Below, piece after piece: positions 45,377 through 54,002 of a stretch of 64,000 bases of DNA (positions within the stretch are counted from its first letter, which is position 1; each line of letters starts with the position of its first letter). Origin of the DNA: Paenibacillus sp. J5C2022 (GTDB lineage Bacteria > Bacillota > Bacilli > Paenibacillales > Paenibacillaceae); the NCBI RefSeq assembly GCF_025567625.1, contig NZ_JAOQJC010000016.1:62001-126000 (forward strand), read 5' to 3'. A model generated the notes under the pieces. That model was given only the letters and a program-made list of their open reading frames with translations. It had not been told where the DNA came from and ran no database searches. Both the position numbers and the translations under genes were made by a program.

Positions 45377-46285
45377 GTGTATACCATCAAACAGGTGTCG
45401 GAGAAGCTTGGCATACCTTCCGTGACGCTCAGAGCTTGGGAGAAACGTTATAACGCCGTCGTGCCGTCACGCACAGATTCGGGGTACAGGCTGTATAACG
45501 TCGAGCAGTTGGAGGAGCTGAAGTGGCTGAAGGATCAGACGGAGAACAAGGGGGTGCCCATAAGCAGAGCTGTGCAGCAGCTTCAGCAGCACCGAACCCG
45601 CAAGCGAGTCGGCTCCGTCTTCGAGCCAGCCGGACAATCCGGAGGAGGTGAAGTGTTAACCGGAAGCCGCCAGGAGTATCTGGACAAGCTGTACGGACTG
45701 CTTACCGGATTCAGGACAGATGATTCCCATACTCTCGTAGAGATGGGGTTTACCATGTTCGGCTATGAGACAATGGTATATAGCATATTGGTACGGCTTT
45801 TGATCAGAGTCGGAGACGAATGGGAGCAAGGGCTCGTGTCCGTGGCGCAAGAGCATTATATTACGCAATTTGTCATTCAGCGTTGTTTCCGTTTTTTTAC
45901 CGTATTCCCGGTCAATTCCGCATTGCCCAAAGCGATTGCCTTTTGCCCGCCGGGCGAGCATCATCATGCCGGACTTCTTATATTTTCCTTATTTCTGCGG
46001 AAGCGGGGGGTGGAAGTACTCTATCTGGGACCGGATACGCCGGAAGATGGGCTGCATGCAATTATCTCTTCGCAAAACGTGCAGATAGCGTGCATCTCCT
46101 TGACGGACAAGAGGTTGCAAGAACAGACCATCCTGTTCATGGACAGATTGGCGGCGGGATTGCCCGATCTGGAATTCGTTCTGGGCGGGCACGGCTTCAG
46201 TGAACTACCCCAGCCATATGCGTCATGGCTGCTTCCGTCGGCGATGGAATCGTGGGATCGCTGGTTCAGCAATCGAGAGTCTTGA
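45377..46285 (+). CDS. carH: CarH-like B12-dependent photoreceptor repressor (MerR family)
   Basis: This 302-residue protein has a MerR winged helix at about 1-70 (TIKQVSEKLGIPSVTLRAWE) and a C-terminal cobalamin-binding region. The diagnostic CarH motif W-x9-EH is present (WEQGLVSVAQEH), as is the B12 lower-ligand motif E-x-H-x2-G (GEHHHAG). CarH tetramers with adenosylcobalamin repress carotenoid genes in the dark; light breaks the Co-C bond and releases DNA. GTG at 45377 follows GGGAGAGAG. It sits between crtO and crtN, whose promoters carry matching sites. Confidence 0.87.
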   Translation: MYTIKQVSEKLGIPSVTLRAWEKRYNAVVPSRTDSGYRLYNVEQLEELKWLKDQTENKGVPISRAVQQLQQHRTRKRVGSVFEPAGQSGGGEVLTGSRQEYLDKLYGLLTGFRTDDSHTLVEMGFTMFGYETMVYSILVRLLIRVGDEWEQGLVSVAQEHYITQFVIQRCFRFFTVFPVNSALPKAIAFCPPGEHHHAGLLIFSLFLRKRGVEVLYLGPDTPEDGLHAIISSQNVQIACISLTDKRLQEQTILFMDRLAAGLPDLEFVLGGHGFSELPQPYASWLLPSAMESWDRWFSNRES

Positions 46286-46310
46286 TTCCTGTTCATACAG
46301 TTTGTATAAT
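46282..46310 (+). promoter_or_regulatory. Promoter of the crtN operon
   Basis: The -35 box TTGATT and a perfect -10 box TATAAT are 17 bp apart. The -35 overlaps the carH stop codon, and the -10 lies inside CarH-like repeats. Confidence 0.7.
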
Positions 46311-46321
46311 GTTTGTATAAC
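46300..46321. promoter_or_regulatory. Tandem 11-bp CarH-type operator over the crtN -10 box
   Basis: Two head-to-tail copies of GTTTGTATAAY (11 bp each) cover the -10 box. A weaker third repeat may follow. The complementary strand reads TTATACAA, containing TnTACA. Tandem 11-bp repeats are the known binding format for CarH tetramers. Confidence 0.65.
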
Positions 46322-46347
46322 GTTAGTCGTATGAAGGAGGCATTCGC

Positions 46348-47868
46348 ATGAGCGGGGGGGAAATTGCAGTCATCGGAGCGGGGCCCGGAGGTCTGGCGGC
46401 AGCCATGCTGTTAAGCGGCAACGGCTACGATGTGACCGTCTACGAGAAGCAGCGGACGATCGGAGGCAGGACGTCGCGTCTGCAACTGGGCGACTACCGG
46501 TTCGACCTCGGCCCTACCTTTTTTATGATGCCTCATTTGCTGGAAGAGATCTTCCAGTCGGTGGGGAGGTCGCTCTATGATTATGTGACCATGGTCGAGC
46601 TTGATCCGCTTTACCGGCTGCAATTCGGAGATATCGACTTTCGGCCTACGAGGAAGCAGGAAGAGATGGTAGAGCGCATTGAGGCTCTGTTTCCGGGCAA
46701 CGGAGCGGGCTACCGCCGATTTATGAGGGAGGAAGAAGAGAAGTTCCGCCGGATAGCGCCGCTGCTTCAGCGTCCCTTCAGCAAGCCGTGGGACTATGTC
46801 GCTCGTGACGTGCTCGCAGCACTGCCGAAGTTGCATGCGACCGATCATGTATACAATCGTTTGTCCCGCTACTTTGCCGATGAGCGACTGATTTACTCCT
46901 TTACATTTCAAGCGAAATACTTAGGCATGAGCCCCTGGGAATGTCCCGGCACATTCACGATATTGTCTTATCTGGAGCACCGGTACGGCTTGCATCATCC
47001 CATAGGGGGCGTGAACCGCATCTGCCATGCGATGGCGCGGGTCATTGAGGAATTCGGAGGCGTCATTCATACATCCGCTCCGGTAGACAGGGTGCTGATA
47101 AGGAACGGGACAGCTTATGGCGTCCAGTTGCCGGATGGCGACAGGCGGGAATACGATCATGTCGTCATTAACGCGGACTTCGCTACCGCCATGAACACGC
47201 TGTTCCGACCGGGCGAACTGAAGAAGTTCGCCCCGCGCAAGCTGGCGGAGAAGAAGTATTCCTGCTCGACCTATATGCTGTATCTCGGCGTTAACCGCAA
47301 GGTGAACCTGCCTCACCATACGATTCTGTTCGCGGACGATTACCGAAGCAATGTGAAGAACATGATGTCGGAAGGTGTGCTGTCGAGCGACGCTTCCGTC
47401 TATGTGCATAATCCCGGCGCTAATGATGCTACACTTGCTCCGGACGGCAAGAGCGCCCTGTATGTCCTGATGCCCGTTCCGAATCTGACGGGAAGCATCC
47501 CATGGGACGAGAAGGAAGCGGAGGTTCGCCAGTCGGTGCTCACGAGGCTGGAGCGGCTGCCGGAGCTTGCCGGACTATCAGGCGATATTGAAGCGGAAGC
47601 AGCAGTGACGCCTGCCGACTGGCGCGATAACTATGGCGTCTTCCAGGGCGCGACCTTCAATCTTGCCCATTCGCTGGACCAGATGATGATGCTGAGGCCG
47701 CACAACCGATTCGACGAGCTTCGCAACTGCTGGCTTGTAGGAGGCGGCACCCATCCTGGCAGCGGGCTGCCAACGATATTCGAGTCGGCCCGCATTAGCG
47801 CCGGGCTGCTTATGAAGCAGGACAGAAGAACGGCTTCCTGCTGGAGAGATGTCCTGCCGCTGCCGTGA
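46348..47868 (+). CDS. crtN: CrtN-like 4,4'-diapophytoene desaturase
   Basis: This 506-residue FAD enzyme begins IAVIGAGPGGLAAAMLL and carries CrtN features: FDLGPTFFMMP, KKYSCSTYMLYLGVNR, ILFADDYRSNVKNMM, then SDASVYVHNPG, APDGKSALYVLMPVP and the end GGGTHPGSGLPTIFESA. It desaturates C30 diapophytoene to diaponeurosporene. AAGGAGG precedes the ATG. It is the first gene of a tight operon with a small ORF, a glycosyltransferase and a third desaturase-like enzyme, driven by a promoter under CarH-type repeats. Confidence 0.86.
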   Translation: MSGGEIAVIGAGPGGLAAAMLLSGNGYDVTVYEKQRTIGGRTSRLQLGDYRFDLGPTFFMMPHLLEEIFQSVGRSLYDYVTMVELDPLYRLQFGDIDFRPTRKQEEMVERIEALFPGNGAGYRRFMREEEEKFRRIAPLLQRPFSKPWDYVARDVLAALPKLHATDHVYNRLSRYFADERLIYSFTFQAKYLGMSPWECPGTFTILSYLEHRYGLHHPIGGVNRICHAMARVIEEFGGVIHTSAPVDRVLIRNGTAYGVQLPDGDRREYDHVVINADFATAMNTLFRPGELKKFAPRKLAEKKYSCSTYMLYLGVNRKVNLPHHTILFADDYRSNVKNMMSEGVLSSDASVYVHNPGANDATLAPDGKSALYVLMPVPNLTGSIPWDEKEAEVRQSVLTRLERLPELAGLSGDIEAEAAVTPADWRDNYGVFQGATFNLAHSLDQMMMLRPHNRFDELRNCWLVGGGTHPGSGLPTIFESARISAGLLMKQDRRTASCWRDVLPLP

Positions 47869-48158
47869 AGCCTGTTACCGCTTACTATGCGATGAACAAG
47901 GAGCAGAAGCCCGTCGCGACGCTGCGGTTCGGCGGCGAGCTGCTGCTGGATTGGGAGGCGATTGGGCGCAAAGCGATCGTCGCCGGCTTGCAAGCCGCGA
48001 TGGAGAAGCAGCTGAATGAACATCGGGAGAGCTCCATTGCTGCCGACGGCGGAATCATGGAAGGCTACCGTCCTATCTTGCAGTCGGGCGCATCTACTAG
48101 CGGCCGCTATGAAAGCTTTAGAAGGAGGCTGGCGAAATGGAATCCGTTCTCTGGCTGA
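47865..48158 (+). CDS. Small uncharacterised protein in the carotenoid operon
   Basis: This 97-residue ORF starts at GTG overlapping the crtN stop by 4 bp and ends 22 bp inside the glycosyltransferase gene. It begins MKPVTAYYAMNKEQ and has no signal peptide or membrane helix. I do not recognise it. The overlap with both neighbours supports coupled translation, but the ribosome site is distant (GGAGAGAT, about 14 bp), so it may not be expressed. Confidence 0.5.
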   Translation: MKPVTAYYAMNKEQKPVATLRFGGELLLDWEAIGRKAIVAGLQAAMEKQLNEHRESSIAADGGIMEGYRPILQSGASTSGRYESFRRRLAKWNPFSG

Positions 48159-49285
48159 TTGCGGCGTTGCTCGCGGCTCAGTGGCTGTTCGTCCTATGGA
48201 ATCTGTCACAACTGCCGCGTATGGCAGCGCAAGCCGGTCGTCTCGGCGCTACGCTGTCCGTATTGATCCCCGCCCGCAATGAAGAAGGGAATATAGCAGA
48301 TTGCTTGCACGCGGCGATTGCCGCTGCCGGAGATCATGAGGTGGAAATCATTGTGCTGGACGACGGGTCTGTCGACCGTACTGCGGAGCTAGTCCAAGAG
48401 GCGGCTGCTTCGGATGCAAGGGTACGATATGCGGTAGGAAGCGCGTTGCCGCCCGGCTGGACCGGCAAGTGCTTCGCTTGTCATCAATTGGCGAAGGAAG
48501 CGAATGGCGAATGGCTGCTGTTCCTGGATGCGGACGCCCGGCTGAGCCCAGGCGCGATCGAAGCCGCGATGGCTGCGGCAGTGCGGCAAGGCAGAGGCCT
48601 GGTAACGGGCTTCCCGTTCCAGTCTACAGGATCGTGGCTGGAACGTCTGGTCGTTCCGATGATGGTGTTCACAGTCGCCTGCCATCTGCCGGTGCGGCTT
48701 GTTCGCGCTTCCCGGGATGCCCGATTCATCGCTGCGCATGGCGCATTCTTGCTGGCGCATCGCGACAGCTACGCCGTTGCGGGCGGCCACGAGGCTGTCC
48801 GTGGTCATCTGGTGGACGATATGGCGCTGGCGAAGGCGATGAAGCAAGCGGGAGAGCCGGTGATGCTGGCCGACGTAAGGGAGTATGTCTCCATGCGCAT
48901 GTATACGAAGGCGAAGGAAGTGTGGAGCGGGTACAAGAAAAATATATACGAAGGGCTGGGGCGGAATGCGTATCTGTTGCTGGCCGTCGTCCTGCTGTAC
49001 GCGGCACTTTATCTAGTGCCCCCGCTGGCGCTTCTCGTTCAGCTCGCCGCTGAAGCGTTCGGCGCTTCCTCTGCGGACGCGCACGGACGGCTCTTCGCCG
49101 CGCTCGCAGGCTGGCTGCTTGGACTGGGCATCAAGCTGACAATCGACTCGCGCAGTGGGCAGCCCATATGGCTGGCATTGCTTCTGCCGCTCAGTATTGG
49201 CGTCGTTTGCACCTTGGCGCTCAGTTCGTGGCGGGGCTCCGGCAAGGCGGACGGCTACGAATGGAAGGGGAGGAGCTACTCGTAA
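48137..49285 (+). CDS. crtQ: CrtQ-like family 2 glycosyltransferase
   Basis: This 382-residue membrane-associated enzyme has an N-terminal hydrophobic segment and the GT2 core: LSVLIPARNEEGNIADC, IIVLDDGSVDRT and LLFLDADARLS. C-terminal membrane helices follow (about 270-370). The layout fits CrtQ, which puts glucose on the carboxyl end of the C30 carotenoid. AGAAGGAGG precedes the ATG. Its stop TAA shares the final A with the start of the next gene. Confidence 0.82.
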   Translation: MESVLWLIAALLAAQWLFVLWNLSQLPRMAAQAGRLGATLSVLIPARNEEGNIADCLHAAIAAAGDHEVEIIVLDDGSVDRTAELVQEAAASDARVRYAVGSALPPGWTGKCFACHQLAKEANGEWLLFLDADARLSPGAIEAAMAAAVRQGRGLVTGFPFQSTGSWLERLVVPMMVFTVACHLPVRLVRASRDARFIAAHGAFLLAHRDSYAVAGGHEAVRGHLVDDMALAKAMKQAGEPVMLADVREYVSMRMYTKAKEVWSGYKKNIYEGLGRNAYLLLAVVLLYAALYLVPPLALLVQLAAEAFGASSADAHGRLFAALAGWLLGLGIKLTIDSRSGQPIWLALLLPLSIGVVCTLALSSWRGSGKADGYEWKGRSYS

Positions 49286-50751
49286 TGAAAAGCGTAATCG
49301 TCATAGGTGCCGGGCTTGGCGGCTTGTCTGCGGCGATATCGCTTGCAGCCAAGGGGTACGGGGTTACTGTTCTGGAGCAGCAAGCGGAAGCCGGCGGCAA
49401 GCTCCAGCGGATAGAGATGAATGGATACCGGTTCGACCGGGGCCCCAGTACGATTACGATGCCCCATATCTTCCGCCGGCTGTTCTCCTCCGTCGGCAGA
49501 CAATTGGAGGATTATGTGCAGATGGAGCAGCTGGAGCCGGGTACGCGCAACTTATTCACCGACGGACATGCGGTCGATTTCACCAGCGACCTGACGGCTA
49601 TGGAGAAGCAGATTGCGCGCTTCAGTCCGAAGGATGCGGCGATGTACCGCTCGTTCATGAAGGAGTCCAAGCGGCTGTACGATACGTCGGAATCGTTGTT
49701 CCTGAACCGGCTGCTGCATCATTGGCGCGCGAAAGCGGATATCCGCCTGCTTGCCGGACTGATCTCGGTCCGCCCTGCGACAGGCTATCATTCGCTGCTG
49801 CGAAGGTATTTCAGCCACCCCAATACGCTGGCTATGCTTGGGCGCTACGCCACGTATGTCGGTTCATCGCCATACCTTGCTCCCGCCATCTTCGCGATGC
49901 TGCCTCACCTGGAGCAGCAGCTGGGCGTCTACGGCGTGCGTGACGGCACTTATAAGCTGGTTGCGGCATTCCGCAAGCTCGCGGAAGAGCTTGGGGTTGT
50001 GTTCCGATTCGGATGCAAGGTCACCGCCATCAATAGCAGCAAGAGAAGAGTGACAGGCGTCTCCAGCGATTGCGGCGACTTCAGCGCCGAGCTCGTCATT
50101 GCGAACGGGGACGTTCTGTCCACGGCCGCAGAGCTGTTGACCGAGCAGCAGCGGCCGTCTTTAAGCGATCGCCGCATCGACAGACTGGAGCCATCCTTGT
50201 CGGGCTATGCGGTGCTGGCCGGCGTGCGGAGAGTGTACGATCGCCTGCTTCACCATACGGTGTTTTTCCCAGAGAGATACGGCTCGGAATTCGAAGACAT
50301 ATTCCGAAGGAAGCGGCTGCCTGCCGCTCCCGCCATCTACGTGTGCTATTCCGGTTATTCACAGCCCGGCATGGCTCCCGAGGGCTGCAGCAATCTCTTC
50401 CTGTTGGCGAATGCACCATATATGACGGGAGAGAATCGGCATATGCTATCCGGGGAAGGGTACGGCGACCGGCTGCTGAGGCAGCTGGAGCGAGCGGGGC
50501 TTCAAGACTTGACAGCATCGCTGGCCTGCAAGCAGAGCTACACGCCGGTGCGGCTGCAGGACGATACGTCGGCCTATCGCGGCGGGATATACGGTATTTC
50601 GTCCAATTCAGCTCGCCAGACATTCTTCCGTCCATCCAATCGAGGAGATCTGAACGGCTTATGGTTCGTTGGAGGAACAACGCATCCCGGAGGCGGCACG
50701 CCGCTGGTCACGCTGTCCGGCATGCTGGTCGCCGAAGCCATCGACAGCTGA
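49285..50751 (+). CDS. Carotenoid desaturase/oxygenase paralogue (CrtN/CrtP family, third copy)
   Basis: This 488-residue FAD enzyme has VIVIGAGLGGLSAAISLA, FDRGPSTITMPHIF, YATYVGSSPYLAPAIF and FVGGTTHPGGGTPLVTLSG. It is closer to the CrtP-like protein at 43266 than to CrtN, and probably performs a further oxidation or desaturation of the C30 chain (CrtNc-like). The ATG follows GGGGAGG. It ends the crtN operon, which closes at a terminator at 50807-50843. Confidence 0.82.
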   Translation: MKSVIVIGAGLGGLSAAISLAAKGYGVTVLEQQAEAGGKLQRIEMNGYRFDRGPSTITMPHIFRRLFSSVGRQLEDYVQMEQLEPGTRNLFTDGHAVDFTSDLTAMEKQIARFSPKDAAMYRSFMKESKRLYDTSESLFLNRLLHHWRAKADIRLLAGLISVRPATGYHSLLRRYFSHPNTLAMLGRYATYVGSSPYLAPAIFAMLPHLEQQLGVYGVRDGTYKLVAAFRKLAEELGVVFRFGCKVTAINSSKRRVTGVSSDCGDFSAELVIANGDVLSTAAELLTEQQRPSLSDRRIDRLEPSLSGYAVLAGVRRVYDRLLHHTVFFPERYGSEFEDIFRRKRLPAAPAIYVCYSGYSQPGMAPEGCSNLFLLANAPYMTGENRHMLSGEGYGDRLLRQLERAGLQDLTASLACKQSYTPVRLQDDTSAYRGGIYGISSNSARQTFFRPSNRGDLNGLWFVGGTTHPGGGTPLVTLSGMLVAEAIDS

Positions 50752-50806
50752 CGCGGCATGTGTGAACAATCGGCATATATATTCGTGAATATCGAGCATG
50801 TTTGAA

Positions 50807-50843
50807 GCTGCTTTTCGTTCTTAGGAACGGAAAGCGGCTTTTT
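50807..50843 (+). terminator. Intrinsic terminator of the crtN operon
   Basis: GCTGCTTTTCGTTC pairs with GAACGGAAAGCGGC (two G-T wobbles), with a 4-nt loop and five T after it. Confidence 0.85.
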
Positions 50844-50943
50844 CGACTTTGAAATGGGAATGCAGACGATGCGACCTGGAGCAGGCACGTGGGACAAGCT
50901 TGCACATTTTTTCCTTTACTTTTTGTGGAATAGTGATTATTAT

Positions 50944-50982
50944 AACTTTAATAACTAATAAGTTTACAAAGTTATCAAAGTT
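50944..50982. promoter_or_regulatory. Dyad operator ahead of the SDR-QueA operon
   Basis: AACTTTAATAACT (50944-50956) and AGTTATCAAAGTT (50970-50982) match in 12 of 13 inverted positions with a 13-bp spacer, in a very AT-rich region just upstream of the operon. It is a candidate site for the SufR-like regulator encoded last in the operon. Confidence 0.5.
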
Positions 50983-51015
50983 GAATTTAACGAATATTAA
51001 GGGAGCGTGCAAAGC

Positions 51016-51759
51016 ATGGGAACATTACAGTCGAAAGTGATCATGATTACGGGAGCATCCAAAGGATTGGGGAGAGCCATTGCGCTGGCATGCGCGAAGG
51101 AAGGGGCGAAGCTGGCTATATCCGCAAGGGGGGAGAAAGCATTGGCTGAGGTACAGGCGGAAGCGGCGAAGCTGGGAGCGGAAGTGCTGGCCGTCGCCGG
51201 CGATATGTCGCAGGCAAGGGACGTAGAGCGGTTCGTTGCGCAGACGGAAGCGCATTACGGCCGGATCGACGTGCTGATGAACAATGCTTCTGTGCTGGGG
51301 CCAAGTCCGATGCCTTATTTGCTGGATTACCCGGAAGCGGATTTCGAGCAGGTGCTGCGAGTCAATGCCATTGGCCCTTTCCTGGTGACTAGGCGAGTGC
51401 TGCCAGGTATGCTGCAGCGAGGAAGCGGCTCTATCGTCAATGTGACGTCAAGCGCTGGCCATGTCGGTTATGGCGGCTGGGGGGCTTACGGCGTATCCAA
51501 GTTCGCGCTGGAAGGGCTGACAGAGACGTGGGCCGAGGAAGTAGAGGAATCGGGCGTGCGAATCAATATGGTCGATCCTGGCGAGATGGATACAGCTATG
51601 CATGCGCTCGCCGTTCCGGATTGCGATTACGAGCTGGCTGATCCCCGCGACGTTGCCGAAGCATTCGTCTATCTCGCTTCCGAAGCGTCGGCTCATCTTC
51701 ATGGCAGAAGACTGCAGGCCGAGCGATATCCGAATTGGGAAGAGGAGGAAGCGACATGA
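51016..51759 (+). CDS. Short-chain dehydrogenase/reductase
   Basis: This 247-residue SDR has TGASKGLGRAIA, a NNAS segment, NVTSSAGH and YGVSKFALEG with the catalytic Tyr and Lys. The last residues are acidic (EEEEAT). The ATG at 51016 is chosen over a GTG at 51007 because AAGGGAG lies 10 bp before it. It overlaps the QueA-like gene by 4 bp and heads a four-gene operon; its substrate is unknown. Confidence 0.9.
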   Translation: MGTLQSKVIMITGASKGLGRAIALACAKEGAKLAISARGEKALAEVQAEAAKLGAEVLAVAGDMSQARDVERFVAQTEAHYGRIDVLMNNASVLGPSPMPYLLDYPEADFEQVLRVNAIGPFLVTRRVLPGMLQRGSGSIVNVTSSAGHVGYGGWGAYGVSKFALEGLTETWAEEVEESGVRINMVDPGEMDTAMHALAVPDCDYELADPRDVAEAFVYLASEASAHLHGRRLQAERYPNWEEEEAT

Positions 51760-52793
51760 AAGTGAGCGCCTTCTCCTTCCATTTGCCCCCTTCGCTTAAC
51801 GCTGCCATGCCCCCGGAACGAAGAGGCATCAGGCGCGACTACGTCCGCATGATGGTGCTGGATCGGGAGAGCGGTCGCATGGAGCACACGGCATTTCATC
51901 AATTGTCCGCATATGTAAGGCCCGGCGATATGCTTGTCATGAATGCCAGCCGAACAGTGCCGGCCGTTATGACAGCTGATCTAAGAACGCAAGGTTCCGC
52001 ATCCGCGAGGACAGTGGAGATCAGGCTGGCAAGACGGTTGAACGAAGCCATGTGGGAGGTGTTGCCGGTGGCGGCAAGCCTATCAACTGGGGATACGCTC
52101 GTTTTCTCATCCCTGCTTCATGCCGAAGTTACGGACACGACTCGTCCGCCGTTCGCTACCTTGGTCTTCTCCCAGACGGGCACGAAGCTCTATGATTCCA
52201 TCTATGCGCTGGGAGAGCCGATCCGGTATGAGTATATTCAGAAGAAGTGGGAGCTGGACTATTATCAGACGGTGTTCGCTACCGTGCCGGGATCAGTCGA
52301 GATGCCATCCGCTGGCCGCGCATTCAGCTGGGAGCTGCTGTTCAAGCTGCGCCGCCAAGGGATCGGAACGGCATACTTGCAATTGCATACCGGGCTCTCC
52401 TATCTGCTTGACGATAATAAACCGTTCGATCCCAGCGAGCACTACGAGCATTATGTGATACCGGAAGCGACAGCGACTGCGATTACGCAGACGAAGCAAG
52501 CAGGCGGCAGAGTGATAGCGGTAGGCACGACTGTCGTTCGCGCGCTGGAGAGTGCGGCCAGAAGGGATACGGCGTTGCAGGCGCAATCGGGATGGACGAA
52601 TTTGCACGTCGAACGTTCTTTTCCCTTGCAGATCGTTGACGGCCTTATAACCGGCTTCCATGAGCCGGAAGCGAGCCATCTCGATTTGCTGTCCGCGTTC
52701 GTGGAACCCTCCTTGCTGCTTGACGCTTACGGCGAGGCGATCCGTGAGCAATATTTGTGGCATGAGTTCGGCGACATGAATTTGATTATATAA
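51756..52793 (+). CDS. queA: QueA-like S-adenosylmethionine:tRNA ribosyltransferase-isomerase paralogue
   Basis: This 345-residue protein is close in length and layout to QueA (FSFHLPPSLNAAMPPERRG at the N-terminus, VVRALESAA, QIVDGLITGFHEPEASHLDL near the end). Canonical QueA converts preQ1-tRNA to epoxyqueuosine. Several segments diverge: the N-terminal LIAQxP and SRLL signature is replaced by NAAMP and RRDYVRMM. No tgt, ruvB or yajC gene is beside it, so it may be an isolated paralogue with another substrate. AGAGGAGG precedes the ATG. Confidence 0.78.
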   Translation: MKVSAFSFHLPPSLNAAMPPERRGIRRDYVRMMVLDRESGRMEHTAFHQLSAYVRPGDMLVMNASRTVPAVMTADLRTQGSASARTVEIRLARRLNEAMWEVLPVAASLSTGDTLVFSSLLHAEVTDTTRPPFATLVFSQTGTKLYDSIYALGEPIRYEYIQKKWELDYYQTVFATVPGSVEMPSAGRAFSWELLFKLRRQGIGTAYLQLHTGLSYLLDDNKPFDPSEHYEHYVIPEATATAITQTKQAGGRVIAVGTTVVRALESAARRDTALQAQSGWTNLHVERSFPLQIVDGLITGFHEPEASHLDLLSAFVEPSLLLDAYGEAIREQYLWHEFGDMNLII

Positions 52794-52804
52794 GGGGGAG
52801 CGGT

Positions 52805-53191
52805 ATGTCACCATGGTTGGGCATTCATCATATCGGCATCGAGACGGACAATATGGAGCAATCGCGCCACTTCTATGAGAAGTTGCTGGGATTTCGCCTG
52901 GAGCGGCGATTGACATGGCGGGATGAACAATTGGTATTCCTGAAGCAAGGGGATGTGCTGCTGGAGTTGGTGGGGAAGGTGCAGTCTGTCGAACTATCCT
53001 TCCATTCCGCTCCCCGCACCTCTGCCGCGATGCATCTTGCGCTGGAAGTTGAGGATGTGATTAAATTAGTAGAACAGTTGCACGAGCAAGGGATTCCTGT
53101 AATCGATGGGCCGCATGAACTGCAGAACGGCTGGATTATCGCTTTTATAGAGGGCCCTAGCGGCGAGCTTATCGAATGCATTGAAGTGTGA
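52805..53191 (+). CDS. VOC family (glyoxalase-fold) protein
   Basis: This 128-residue protein has a paired beta-alpha-beta-beta-beta layout starting IHHIGIETDNMEQSRHFYEK and ending FIEGPSGELIECIEV, with likely metal ligands His8 and the Glu of LIECIE. It could be a glyoxalase, epimerase or small-molecule-binding protein. It overlaps no neighbour and lies 11 bp after the QueA-like gene. Confidence 0.85.
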   Translation: MSPWLGIHHIGIETDNMEQSRHFYEKLLGFRLERRLTWRDEQLVFLKQGDVLLELVGKVQSVELSFHSAPRTSAAMHLALEVEDVIKLVEQLHEQGIPVIDGPHELQNGWIIAFIEGPSGELIECIEV

Positions 53192-53211
53192 GAGAAGGAG
53201 GGGCAGGCGGA

Positions 53212-53853
53212 ATGGCTACGACTGGCAATGTGTCGACCAGGGAACAGATCCTGCATATGATCAAAAAACAAGGAGCGCTTAGCGCCAATGACATCGCTGC
53301 GCAATTGCAGGTGACGAATATTGCCATACGAAAGCATCTGGTCCATCTGGAAAATGAGCGCTTGATCAGGGCAGAACTGGTGCGCCAGTCGATGGGCAGG
53401 CCCGCCAATCTGTACTCCTTGACAGAAAAAGGCGAGGGGCTGTTCCCCCGCAATTATTCCGATATCACATTGGACTTTCTGAACGATATCCGCGAGATGA
53501 GCGGCGAAGGGATGGTCGATAAGCTGTTCAAGCAGCGCGAAGACCGGCTGGCCGGTCAATATGAGGAGCGGGTCATTGGCCCGACGCTTCAGGAGCGGGT
53601 ACGTCAGCTTGCGGAACTCCAGGAGGAGAAGGGGTATATGGCGGAATGGAAGCAGGAGAAAGCCGAAGGGCATTATGTGCTGACGGAGTACAATTGTCCT
53701 ATCCGAGATATTGCCATGAATTACAAGACGGCTTGCAGCTGCGAGTTGTCCCTGTTCCGCCGGGTGCTGAATGCCGATGTGCAGCAGTTGGAATGCAAGG
53801 CGAAGGGCGACGGCAAGTGTGTGTATGCGATCAAAGAAAATAAGAAAGTTTAA
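53212..53853 (+). CDS. SufR-like helix-turn-helix regulator with C-terminal cysteine cluster
   Basis: This 213-residue protein has an N-terminal winged helix (about 8-75; LSANDIAAQLQVTNIAIRKH) and a C-terminal region with C162, C175, C177, C195 and C203 (NCPIRDIA, ACSCEL, LECKAKGDGKCVY), spaced like the iron-sulfur ligands of SufR-type regulators. It may sense iron-sulfur or redox status and repress its own operon. GAAGGAGGGG precedes the ATG at 53212. A bidirectional hairpin follows. Confidence 0.78.
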   Translation: MATTGNVSTREQILHMIKKQGALSANDIAAQLQVTNIAIRKHLVHLENERLIRAELVRQSMGRPANLYSLTEKGEGLFPRNYSDITLDFLNDIREMSGEGMVDKLFKQREDRLAGQYEERVIGPTLQERVRQLAELQEEKGYMAEWKQEKAEGHYVLTEYNCPIRDIAMNYKTACSCELSLFRRVLNADVQQLECKAKGDGKCVYAIKENKKV

Positions 53854-53862
53854 TCAAATTGG

Positions 53863-53907
53863 AAAAAACGGGCACAGTAACGCCACTTAAGCGTTGCTGT
53901 GCCCGTT
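53863..53907. terminator. Long terminator hairpin between convergent genes
   Basis: A 17-bp stem (AACGGGCACAG / CTGTGCCCGTT plus inner AACGC/GCGTT) is followed by six T on the minus strand, so it ends the MFS transcript. It may also stop the plus-strand operon. Confidence 0.85.
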
Positions 53908-54002
53908 CATGCGTCATATGGAAATTGCTTCTGATAGCAGCGGCAGCTGCCCGCAGGATGATCTCACTGCGATGACAGCATATGTCTACAAAGCTGCAGG
54001 CT

